From the IMG/VR virus record IMGVR_UViG_3300033148_003039, positions 1 through 30,673 of that record: DNA of 30,673 nucleotides. The stretch is one strand, 5' to 3'. Numbering within the stretch: the first letter of the stretch is position 1; the number at the start of each line of letters is the position of its first letter. A program made the position numbers and the translations under genes. The DNA comes from a virus. Below, piece by piece: positions 22,711 through 30,108 of this stretch. The notes under the pieces are model-generated. The model saw only the letters and a list, made by a program, of their open reading frames with translations, was not told where the DNA came from and searched no databases.

Positions 22711-24150
22711 ATGGCAATAGAAAAAATAACATCATCATCTGATACAAAAGAATGGATTTTAGCATGTAGTGAAAATGAATCATGTGAAATAGAAGTATTA
22801 AAAAATGACATATCATTTACAGAATCAAATATTATTCCAACAGACCAAAAAGAAACAGTAAGTATGCATTTTTTAGAAAAAATACCAAGAATATTTACTG
22901 GAGATGGATTTAATAAATTATGGATATTTATAGATAAAAAAGATATCGTAAAAAAAAGACCATTATCAATACCAAGAGTTATTCCAGGATTAGGTGATTT
23001 ATTTATTGGAGCATTAGGCGGTGCAAAAACAATTCAAGATGTATCATTATTCAGTTCATCTTTTATAGTAAACATATCTCGCAAAAAATGGGTGCCTTTT
23101 GAAGATGATATAGAAATATTTAAAGATGTAGATTTAACAAGAATTTCACATACTAATGGTAGTGCTATAATCACATCCGGAGCAACAATCGGAAACAACT
23201 CTTATTTAATGAGTAAACGACATCCTAGACATCAATCACAAAGAGGACATAATGCAAGTTCTTTAGTTATTTTACCTAATAAAGATGCGATAGGTATTCG
23301 AGAGTTTGGACTTAGGTCAAATTTTTATGGAGCTTTTTTTAGATTAAGAGATGGAAATCTTTATGCAGTAGTAAGAAATTCAATCGGTGGAGTATTGCAG
23401 CCAGATGTAGAACAATTAATAGAGGATATTCCGTTTCCTTATAATATGGAACTCGGAGCAGCATATAATATTCAATTACAATGTCCGACTGCTGGAAATG
23501 TGAGATTTATGATTCGCAATCCAGAAACAGAAGTAAGCGAAATTGTTCATAAAATGGCTTTTCCAGGCGGTATTCCATTTTTTATAAATAACTCATCAAT
23601 GCCATTTGGATATTATGCAGAAAACACAGACGGAACAAATGTCGAAATTCAAGCTAGATGTGCAGATGTTTCTTCGGAGGGAGGAAGCAAAGGAAATAGA
23701 GCTTTTGCATCTGTGTCGAGTGGAGCAGTAACTACTTCAACCGCAGAATTACCAATGATAGCATTTAGAATACCAAATATGGTAGGTGGCGAAATGAACA
23801 CACGAGATGTAATGATGAGTAAACTATACGCAACTACTGATTCATCGCCAATTGCTGCACTAAGAATTTATGCTTTTCGTGACCCATCCGCAATAACAGC
23901 TACATCATGGACACCAACAAGCGAGGGATTGCAAGAGATAGCCATCAATGGAACAATAACAGCATTTGACACTACAAAAATGGCGAAAATTTTCGATGTA
24001 GATATTGCCGCAAACTTTTTAAATTCTATAAAAAACACAGAAGAAGAAGTTGATTTAATTTTAACACATGGTGATTATTTACTGGTAACACTACAAGCAA
24101 AAAATAACTCAACTAGTAAGACTACAATAACTTATTCAGAAGAGATATAA
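22711..24150 (+). CDS. Large probable structural protein of unknown family
   Basis: 479 aa, beta-rich, last gene of the late arm. Visible parts: an N-terminal domain (about 1-75); a Pro/Gly-rich segment IPRVIPGLGDLFIGALGG (about 89-106); a middle jelly-roll-like part with SGATIGNNSYLMSKRHPRHQSQRGHN and GLRSNFYGAFFRLRDGNLYAVV (about 150-225); and a C-terminal Thr/Ala-rich part. No catalytic motif is evident. Co-orientation with the gpZ-like gene (4 bases apart) suggests a virion protein such as a minor tail, capsid-fibre or adhesin component. Its stop is directly against the minus-strand gene's stop. Confidence 0.5.
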   Translation: MAIEKITSSSDTKEWILACSENESCEIEVLKNDISFTESNIIPTDQKETVSMHFLEKIPRIFTGDGFNKLWIFIDKKDIVKKRPLSIPRVIPGLGDLFIGALGGAKTIQDVSLFSSSFIVNISRKKWVPFEDDIEIFKDVDLTRISHTNGSAIITSGATIGNNSYLMSKRHPRHQSQRGHNASSLVILPNKDAIGIREFGLRSNFYGAFFRLRDGNLYAVVRNSIGGVLQPDVEQLIEDIPFPYNMELGAAYNIQLQCPTAGNVRFMIRNPETEVSEIVHKMAFPGGIPFFINNSSMPFGYYAENTDGTNVEIQARCADVSSEGGSKGNRAFASVSSGAVTTSTAELPMIAFRIPNMVGGEMNTRDVMMSKLYATTDSSPIAALRIYAFRDPSAITATSWTPTSEGLQEIAINGTITAFDTTKMAKIFDVDIAANFLNSIKNTEEEVDLILTHGDYLLVTLQAKNNSTSKTTITYSEEI

Positions 24151-24966
24151 TTAATTGAGATTCCACAATTTACCATAGACCCACCATTCAAATAAGATAG
24201 AGTATTGAAATTCTTTATACCAACATTCAAAACATTCAATGCTTTTACTCTTGTTACTCTTTGACATAAAAATTGCATAAATTACATATAAGAACTCAAT
24301 AACTCTACTATTAACATTTCCATCAACATTAATAATACAATTATCCAGCATCAAATCAACCACATCTTTCTTTAAATCAAACTTACTATATAAGCTCTTA
24401 TATATAGCCTTTGTATACTTACCCTTACTATGACTCGAAAATCTTATCTTTTTCTCTAGTACCCCTCTAAAAATACGTTTGGCATCATCTAATTTCAATA
24501 ACTTTTCATCGGTCATGCTTTTATTATAATCTTTAATCACATATTCAAAAATCTTAGTATCGTTTTTTTGTTCAATCAATTTACAATATTCAGCAAATAA
24601 TCCAAACCTCGAGATAACTTTATCGTAAATTTTATCTATCTGATTTTGGTTATCATGCCATATTTGTAGGTGAACGTGGGGATTATCTTTATTTTTACCA
24701 AGCTCTATATTACTAAAGAATTTTATATTATCGTTTTTAGTATTTTTAACTAGCTTCACAAAATAATTACGAATATCATTTATCATATCAAGCTTTGAGA
24801 ATTTGTCACAATCCATATATGTAAATGTAATGAGGTTTTTTTGTAAGTGTTTATACTTATTTGACAGATGATAATATTCAAATCTAAGTGCATTGTTACG
24901 CTTTTTAATGCTTTTTAGTCTATCAAATGGCTCTGATTTGCATAAATATTGGTTATACGGTATAAT
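24151..24966 (-). CDS. HUH replication-initiator-like protein (ORF2/G2P Rep type)
   Basis: Read from 24966 the product is 271 aa. Motif I LITFTY (about 45-50), motif II NPHVHLQIW (HUH His97/His99) preceded by a conserved IELG, and motif III EYVIKDY (Tyr142/Tyr147) match Rep proteins of rolling-circle type, which nick one strand and attach to it through Tyr. The first ATG is at 24816 and would lose motif I. The frame stays open to a TAA at 24978-24976, and the best start is ATT at 24966 with AAGGA (24977-24973) 6 bases away. Either the gene uses this rare start or it is decayed. The C-terminal half is unlike known families. A role in phage replication or as a captured plasmid/IS remnant cannot be separated. 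Confidence 0.7.
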   Translation of the reverse strand: MIPYNQYLCKSEPFDRLKSIKKRNNALRFEYYHLSNKYKHLQKNLITFTYMDCDKFSKLDMINDIRNYFVKLVKNTKNDNIKFFSNIELGKNKDNPHVHLQIWHDNQNQIDKIYDKVISRFGLFAEYCKLIEQKNDTKIFEYVIKDYNKSMTDEKLLKLDDAKRIFRGVLEKKIRFSSHSKGKYTKAIYKSLYSKFDLKKDVVDLMLDNCIINVDGNVNSRVIEFLYVIYAIFMSKSNKSKSIECFECWYKEFQYSILFEWWVYGKLWNLN

Positions 24967-24973
24967 GTCACTT

Positions 24974-25007
24974 CCTTACTATGAGTTCCTGGCGGTGCGA
25001 ACTAAGG
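24974..25007 (-). promoter_or_regulatory. GC-rich hairpin covering the Rep ribosome site
   Basis: On the minus strand CCTTAGTTC (25007-24999) can pair with GAACT (24988-24984) and, past a 5-base bulge, TAAGG (24978-24974). The loop is GCACCGCCAG, strikingly GC-rich for this genome. TAAGG is the Shine-Dalgarno of the Rep-like gene, so the structure would hide it. It could be translational control or a nicking origin recognised by Rep; the sequence cannot tell which. Confidence 0.5.
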
Positions 25008-25030
25008 TTTTATTAACTACGATTTATTCA

Positions 25031-25056
25031 AGCAAGTTGATTTATTTTGACTTGCT
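25031..25056. promoter_or_regulatory. Inverted repeat AGCAAGT/ACTTGCT, possible terminator or origin element
   Basis: AGCAAGT (25031-25037) and ACTTGCT (25050-25056) are perfect 7-bp arms, extendable to about 10 pairs with two G-U pairs around a 6-base loop. On the plus strand CTCCC and six T follow (to 25067), resembling an intrinsic terminator for transcripts coming from the late arm. On the minus strand no T-tract follows. Lying just upstream of the Rep-like gene, it could also be part of a replication origin. Confidence 0.4.
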
Positions 25057-25065
25057 CTCCCTTTT

Positions 25066-25149
25066 TTAATTTAATTTTTCAAAGTATCCATAAACACAAG
25101 CTTTTCCATTTTTTGAACAATCATATGAATCAACGATACTTCCAAACAT
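25066..25149 (-). CDS. Possible 27-residue Cys-containing peptide
   Basis: In another frame over the end of the PAPS-reductase-family region, ATG 25149 opens a 27-aa frame (MFGSIVDSYDCSKNGKACVYGYFEKLN) ending at TAA 25066. It has two Cys and reads like coding sequence, but no strong ribosome site is seen. It could be a small gene or a frameshifted tail of the broken upstream gene. Confidence 0.25.
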   Translation of the reverse strand: MFGSIVDSYDCSKNGKACVYGYFEKLN

Positions 25150-25717
25150 TATAAAAATCATTAACACCTTGTTTAGGACAAAAATAACAACCAGTACGAT
25201 TAAAATGTTTATATAATGGATTATCGATTGAACGTTCTTTTAAAAACTCTCTAACATCATCCTCTGTCATATGATAATCAATCAATGGATAGACTTGATT
25301 GTCTGCTAGAACTTTTGCTCTTTGTAATTCAGTGAATGTATACCCAATATATAAAATATGCTCAACAATTCCTTTAGATTTTAACCATTTTTCAAAAGGA
25401 TATACTTTAGATTCTCTTTTCCAATAGCAAGGAACAGTAGTTTATGGCAATCCTCTTATTTCCCCATCCCTATCACCACTTGATACATCCGTAAAAGCCC
25501 AATCTTCAAAAGTTGAATTTGGTTTAACTATTGTTATTGTTTTATTAAATCTTCTTTTTATATATGCTTCAAATTTTTGTATATAGTCATACATTTCTTC
25601 AAATTCTGCAAGAGTATCACAAAAAACTATATAATCAAGTGGTAGTTTTTTCTCTAAGATCAAAACAACCATGCAAGAGCTATCATAACCACCACTCCAT
25701 TTTGCTATATATTTCAT
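25130..25717 (-). pseudogene. PAPS-reductase-family PP-loop protein interrupted by one TAA
   Basis: The first part (25717-25442, 91 aa) begins MKYIAKWSGGYDSSCMV, the SGGxDS PP-loop that binds the ATP phosphates, and ends at GEIRGLP-TAA (25444-25442). The same frame then stays open for 103 residues: CYWKRESKVYPFEKWL, GYTFTELQRAKVL and GCYFCPKQG (a C-x-x-C pair), to TGA 25130. Together they make one complete phage-type PAPS-reductase/PP-loop protein of about 195 residues, as this family is usually sized. No ribosome site or ATG serves the second part. A single-base nonsense mutation, sequencing error or readthrough are all possible. In phages such proteins occur beside DNA-modifying genes; the actual substrate is unknown. 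Confidence 0.75.
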
Positions 25718-25720
25718 AAC

Positions 25721-26143
25721 TCAACCCTTAAAATCTATTGCAATATACCCATTTTTCAAATCGGCAATTACATCACTAAGCTTTTTATCTTTAATCGGAT
25801 AACTATCATGCTTATTTTTAAAAATAGTTTCAATCTCATTAAATTTCATCAAAACAACTTCACTTGCTAATTCTTCAATAATCAATTTATCTCTTATATC
25901 TTCAACCATTTTTAGCATATTTTTATTATGATCAACCCAATCAGCACGAACAGTTTTAATCCATTCCGTTTGTTTTTCAATCCATTTATCGGCATCAAAA
26001 ATGCTAGTGTATGATAATCTACCTTTTTTATTAGGTAGCATTTTTTCAGTAACTATTCTAAAATTAGTGGCTTTTTTTATAATGCTAGATATAGTATGTT
26101 CATTTTCTATATGCTCTCTTAGTATGTATCTATTTAATATCAT
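25721..26143 (-). CDS. Hypothetical protein of the early arm
   Basis: 140 aa, charged and helical, unrecognised. N-terminal LNRYILREHIENEHTISSIIKKA suggests a winged-helix-like start, with a WIEKQTEWIKTVRADWVDHNK middle and DVIADLKNGYIAIDF end. AGGAGAA just upstream is a good ribosome site. It lies 2 bases after the preceding gene and 3 bases before the PP-loop gene, so it belongs to the same transcript. It may be a DNA-binding accessory protein, but nothing shows this directly. Confidence 0.6.
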   Translation of the reverse strand: MILNRYILREHIENEHTISSIIKKATNFRIVTEKMLPNKKGRLSYTSIFDADKWIEKQTEWIKTVRADWVDHNKNMLKMVEDIRDKLIIEELASEVVLMKFNEIETIFKNKHDSYPIKDKKLSDVIADLKNGYIAIDFKG

Positions 26144-26145
26144 AA

Positions 26146-26388
26146 TTATTCTCCTATACCTAATTCATCATGTTTTAAATCTGGGTCGTTAATTGTAGCA
26201 ATATTAGTAAGCTGATCTTTGTTCATTAGAGATTCGATACCCTCTAAAATAAGCTCTTTAACTTTTATATTCCCATCAGATGAAGAAATATTACACCTAA
26301 GTGTTTCTAAATCTTCATCATTCATTATTCTTGCGCTTTCAAGAACACTTTTAATTTTTGCTTTTTGGACTGTGTTTAGATTATTCAT
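26146..26388 (-). CDS. Small acidic hypothetical protein
   Basis: 80 aa from ATG 26388, chosen because it overlaps the stop of the methyltransferase gene (ATGAATAA), a coupling arrangement seen throughout this arm. An ATG at 26430 would add 14 residues of low-complexity Lys that only mirror the methyltransferase's own end. The protein is helical (TVQKAKIKSVLESARIMNDEDLETL) and acidic at the C-terminus. No family is recognised. Confidence 0.55.
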   Translation of the reverse strand: MNNLNTVQKAKIKSVLESARIMNDEDLETLRCNISSSDGNIKVKELILEGIESLMNKDQLTNIATINDPDLKHDELGIGE

Positions 26389-27400
26389 CGAATAAACTTT
26401 TTTGTTCAGCTTTTTTTTCAAATCTTTCATCGGTTTTTGTAAGATTGATAGTTGCTTGTTTGAAATAACTATCTTTTAATTCTATTCCTATCGCTTTTCT
26501 ACCCATTGAAACAGGACTAAAAACCTCACTACCAACACCCATAAAAGGAGTTAAAACAACTTCATCAGGATTGCTATATAACTCTACGATTCTATCGATA
26601 ACATCTAATTGTAATGGATGAACATGTTTTTCATCGTCCTCACATTTACTATCTCTAAACGGTAAAACATTATCTATTCTAATATCATCCCATACACTAG
26701 AAGCGTATCTTTGCCATATATAATGATTAAGTTTAGTTATCTTATCATCCTCATTTATATATTGTAAATGATCCCATAATTGAGCTTCATTAAAATCTGT
26801 ATTATTCGCATTGTTCCAAGCTCTTAAAATGTTTGGAAGTATTGGAATTTCACCAGCATAATGATTAATTCCAAATTCATGAGTTACAGGAACTTCATTA
26901 TCACCTTTTTTTGTAAAAATTAAAACATAATCAGGCATAGCTGTAAAACATTTAGTGCTATCTTCTACTATGAATTTGTGCATTAAAGATTGTACCATTG
27001 TACGCATACGAACTTTTAAAGGCTCTTTCCATATTGTGATACGATTGCGATATTCAAATCCATATTTAGTATGTATTCTGATTATCTCATTTGGAAAATC
27101 CCATAATCTACAAGTATTATCAAATACATCAGTACAATGAACAGCATTGATTCGACCTCTTTTTGTAACTCTAGCCATTTCTTTAACCATAAATTCATAT
27201 TGTTCTAAAAACTGCTCTTTACTATCACAATTTGACATATCTTTAGGATCTGAACTATAATTGTATAAACCTGCAAATGGTGGACTATATACCGCCAAAT
27301 CAATACTTTCATCATCTAAAGTTGGTAATACTTTCATATTATCATCATTATAAATTGCATATCTATCTGTTACTACTTGGTTTTTTACTTCTGTTTTCAT
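26381..27400 (-). CDS. DNA methyltransferase, beta class (N6-adenine or N4-cytosine)
   Basis: 339 aa. Motif IV SPPF (about 39-42) comes first and the AdoMet-binding motif I FMGVGSE (about 286-292) near the C-terminus, the order of beta-class amino-methyltransferases; SPPF leaves adenine N6 or cytosine N4 both open. The middle part (WKEPLKVRMRTMVQSLMHKF...) probably reads the target. No partner nuclease is seen, so it is an orphan enzyme, likely protecting phage DNA from host restriction or marking it for replication control. AAGGAAA is a strong ribosome site. It follows the helicase gene by 10 bases, an arrangement frequent in phages. Confidence 0.9.
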   Translation of the reverse strand: MKTEVKNQVVTDRYAIYNDDNMKVLPTLDDESIDLAVYSPPFAGLYNYSSDPKDMSNCDSKEQFLEQYEFMVKEMARVTKRGRINAVHCTDVFDNTCRLWDFPNEIIRIHTKYGFEYRNRITIWKEPLKVRMRTMVQSLMHKFIVEDSTKCFTAMPDYVLIFTKKGDNEVPVTHEFGINHYAGEIPILPNILRAWNNANNTDFNEAQLWDHLQYINEDDKITKLNHYIWQRYASSVWDDIRIDNVLPFRDSKCEDDEKHVHPLQLDVIDRIVELYSNPDEVVLTPFMGVGSEVFSPVSMGRKAIGIELKDSYFKQATINLTKTDERFEKKAEQKSLFDE

Positions 27401-27410
27401 TTTATTTTCC

Positions 27411-28766
27411 TTAAAATTTTGGTTTTATAATTTGTTGCTTATCTTTTGCAATATCTTCTTGATACACATCATTTACATTTTTAACTAAATTCTCATATAA
27501 ATCTTTTGCTTTTTGAGTCTTTTGTTTCAATGCTTCCATTACTCTAGTTTGACCCTCTGAAATAACTATATCAATAACAACCTCTTTAGTTTGTCCAAAT
27601 CTCCAAAAACGTCTTATAGCTTGATAATATTGCTCATAAGACCATGTAGGAAAAAATACAGAGTGATTACAATGCTGCCAGTTTAAGCCCATCCCAGTTA
27701 TTTTTGCTTTTGTTATAAGCCTTTTAATTTTACCATTAGCAAAGTCTTTCAATATAGCTTCTTTTTGTTCTATCGTTTGACTACCTATAATCTCAACAGC
27801 TTCACTATCAAGCCCTTTTAAAATCTTACTTTCATTGTTGGTATTGCACCAATAAACAGATATTTTATCTTTTGCTAGTTCAACAGCTTTTACACATCTT
27901 TCATGCTCTGTTACTTTTTGCTCATGCCTTATTTCGCTCATTGTTTTAGCTTCAATAGAAAATAAATTACCCATAGCTAAATGATTATCATGGTTAACAA
28001 TATGAGTATTTGTTGTTAATTCAGGAAGTTGATACCTTTCATCAGAAAACCCTATATCAGATGGTTTTTTAATCATTATCGACCAACTATTAACCCATTG
28101 AAAAAAAGCTTTTTCAGCATGAGGTTTTAAATAGAATTTCTCTCCAATATTTTTAGCACTACTATCAGCAGTATTTTGATTGTTTTTAAAAAACTTTGTA
28201 AGCATATCCATATAGCCCATATATCCAAGAGCCTCGCTACTTGTACCAAGTTCTATAAAATCATTTGGCGACGGAGTAGCAGTTGTTAAAAACCTATAAG
28301 GTACTTTTTTGATAAAGCTAGTTATTTGATTTTTTATTTGACCTTTGAAGTTTTTAAGTATTGAGCTTTCATCTAATATAACACATTCAAAATCTTCACT
28401 ATTAAAATAATGCAATCTCTCATAATTACATATTACTATCTTGCTTGAATAATTACCATCTTTAGAATATTCAATATCAGGTACATCTATTTTTTTAGCT
28501 TCATCTATAAACTGAAAAGCAACAGCAAGAGGTGTCAATATTAAAACTTTTTTACCAGTTTTTAATACTATGTTTTGAGCGATTGACAATGATATTAAAG
28601 TCTTACCTAATCCAGTATCAGCAAATGGAGCTATTCTACCTTTTCTTATTGCTCTAGATATTACCTCTTTTTGAAAATCAAATGCTATCTCTGGAAACCA
28701 AATAGGCTCAAAACCAAACTGACCGCTAGTATGTTTCTTGTTTTTTATAAAATTTTCATAATCCAT
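27411..28766 (-). CDS. SNF2/DEAD-like superfamily 2 helicase
   Basis: 451 aa. Walker A ADTGLGKT (about 50-56), motif II DESS (about 132-135; DEAH-like position), motif III TATPSPN (about 162-168), and the C-terminal lobe with KITGMGLNWQHCNHSVFF and QAIRRFWRFGQ (motif VI, arginine fingers). This is the phage helicase commonly encoded next to a beta-class methyltransferase. It probably remodels or unwinds DNA during replication or modification. AAAGG upstream serves ATG 28766. It lies between the clamp and methyltransferase genes with 11- and 10-base gaps. Confidence 0.9.
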   Translation of the reverse strand: MDYENFIKNKKHTSGQFGFEPIWFPEIAFDFQKEVISRAIRKGRIAPFADTGLGKTLISLSIAQNIVLKTGKKVLILTPLAVAFQFIDEAKKIDVPDIEYSKDGNYSSKIVICNYERLHYFNSEDFECVILDESSILKNFKGQIKNQITSFIKKVPYRFLTTATPSPNDFIELGTSSEALGYMGYMDMLTKFFKNNQNTADSSAKNIGEKFYLKPHAEKAFFQWVNSWSIMIKKPSDIGFSDERYQLPELTTNTHIVNHDNHLAMGNLFSIEAKTMSEIRHEQKVTEHERCVKAVELAKDKISVYWCNTNNESKILKGLDSEAVEIIGSQTIEQKEAILKDFANGKIKRLITKAKITGMGLNWQHCNHSVFFPTWSYEQYYQAIRRFWRFGQTKEVVIDIVISEGQTRVMEALKQKTQKAKDLYENLVKNVNDVYQEDIAKDKQQIIKPKF

Positions 28767-28777
28767 AATACCGACCT

Positions 28778-29842
28778 TTATATAACTATCGGCATGATAA
28801 TAGTCATAAGATCATCAGACTTAAGAACAAAAGGCATATTTGATTCAACAATATTAAATTCAAAAGTATCAGAATAGATAGTATTTAAAAAATCAAGAAT
28901 AAATTTACTATTCATACATATAATCATATCGATAGGAATATCATTTGGTAAATCAAACTCAGTTCTAGCCTCATTATTATCATTAGTATGAGATTCCAAA
29001 ACGATACCATCACTATTAAATGACATTTTAATCTCACTCGATATAGCAGCAATCTGTTTTATATTTTCAATCATAGCAAATTTATTTATAGTCAATGTAT
29101 GATTAAAACTTTTTGGAATAACTCTTTTATAGTCTGGAAATTTACCAGCTACTAACTTTGTAAAAAATGAAAATCTATCAGATTTAATAATCATATAAAC
29201 ATCACCACAATATATATCAACATCATTATCAAAAAGTTTTTGAATTTCGATAACAGCTTTTTTTGGAACAATCATCGATAATTCATTTTCGCTAACATTA
29301 GGAATTGATACATAAGATAATCTTTTTATATCAGTTGAAGCAAAATCAACACAATCTTTTTTTATATCAACTAATGCACCATTTAGCTCAAACTTAGGAT
29401 TATTTATATCAACAGTTGGAGTTATTTTTCTAAATGATTCAATCATCAAATTAGAATCTATACTTATCTTTATTTGCGATTCGTTATTTGGAAAAGCAGG
29501 AAAAACCTCACTAAGAATAGGAGTTTTAAATTTACTTTTACCTTGTGTTATATGCAATATATCTTTTTTAGATTCGATAGTAATAAAATCATTTTTAAGT
29601 ATCTTGATGATACCAAGTAATTTTTGACCATTTGCAATAGCACTACCATCTGTTAAAATATCAACTTCTTTAAGAGTAGTTAATAATCCCATATCATAAT
29701 CAGTAGCAGCAATAGTCACGATACCATCGATAGCCACGATTTGAACATTAGATACTACATTAGAGTTATCTTTTGTGTTTAAGAATGGGATAGACTTTGT
29801 CAAAGCATTTTCGATTAGCGTTTTTTGTATTTTGATTTTCAT
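28778..29842 (-). CDS. dnaN-like: DNA polymerase III beta subunit (sliding clamp)
   Basis: 354 aa, near the 366-375 of bacterial DnaN. Three DnaN repeats are traceable: N-terminal NALTKSIPFLNTKDNS...AATDYDMGL, middle FASTDIKRLSYVSIP...SMIVPKKAVIEI, then RFSFFTKLVAGKFPDYKRVIPKSF and a MTIIMPIVI end like the YVVMPMR terminus of DnaN. The ring holds polymerase on DNA. A phage-encoded clamp suggests that it replaces the host one. GGAG gives a ribosome site, and the start overlaps the stop of the preceding gene (ATGA). No phage polymerase is in the window, so it may recruit the host polymerase or act with one outside. Confidence 0.88.
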   Translation of the reverse strand: MKIKIQKTLIENALTKSIPFLNTKDNSNVVSNVQIVAIDGIVTIAATDYDMGLLTTLKEVDILTDGSAIANGQKLLGIIKILKNDFITIESKKDILHITQGKSKFKTPILSEVFPAFPNNESQIKISIDSNLMIESFRKITPTVDINNPKFELNGALVDIKKDCVDFASTDIKRLSYVSIPNVSENELSMIVPKKAVIEIQKLFDNDVDIYCGDVYMIIKSDRFSFFTKLVAGKFPDYKRVIPKSFNHTLTINKFAMIENIKQIAAISSEIKMSFNSDGIVLESHTNDNNEARTEFDLPNDIPIDMIICMNSKFILDFLNTIYSDTFEFNIVESNMPFVLKSDDLMTIIMPIVI

Positions 29843-30099
29843 TTGTTACTCCAGTATTGTAATTCATTTATAAGAAATTCTAAGTTTTCAGAATCAGAAT
29901 TTCCAACATAATATGCAAGTTCTTTAAAAAACTTAGCTTTATCTTGAATAGTATCCATTAAATCAGGAATACATACATCATCGGTTCTCAATAAGTTAAT
30001 CATTTCATTTTGCTCTGAAACTGACATTTTTTCATAGTATTCTTCTACGCTTATTTCAACTTCAACATCAACACTTTCATTTGAATTAAATTTTGCCAT
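29839..30099 (-). CDS. Small acidic hypothetical protein
   Basis: 86 aa, highly acidic, helical, with a Trp near the end (NELQYWSNK). No family recognised. Its stop overlaps the clamp start by 4 bases and AGGGG is its ribosome site, so it is probably co-translated with the clamp. It could be a clamp partner or a single-strand-binding accessory, but this rests on gene order only. Confidence 0.6.
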   Translation of the reverse strand: MAKFNSNESVDVEVEISVEEYYEKMSVSEQNEMINLLRTDDVCIPDLMDTIQDKAKFFKELAYYVGNSDSENLEFLINELQYWSNK

Positions 30100-30108
30100 A
30101 ATACACCC

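Noticed and set aside
24985-25005. Fragment of 5S rRNA (CCTGGCGG)
   Set aside because: Only eight bases resemble the 5S rRNA start and the rest does not match; better explained as the loop and arms of a hairpin.
25130-25717. Alternative genetic code (TAA as sense codon)
   Set aside because: TAA terminates most genes in the window at expected family lengths, so reassignment is not supported.
26389-26430. Longer form of the small protein downstream of the methyltransferase, from ATG 26430
   Set aside because: The extra residues are a low-complexity Lys mirror of the methyltransferase end in another frame; ATG 26388 gives stop/start coupling.
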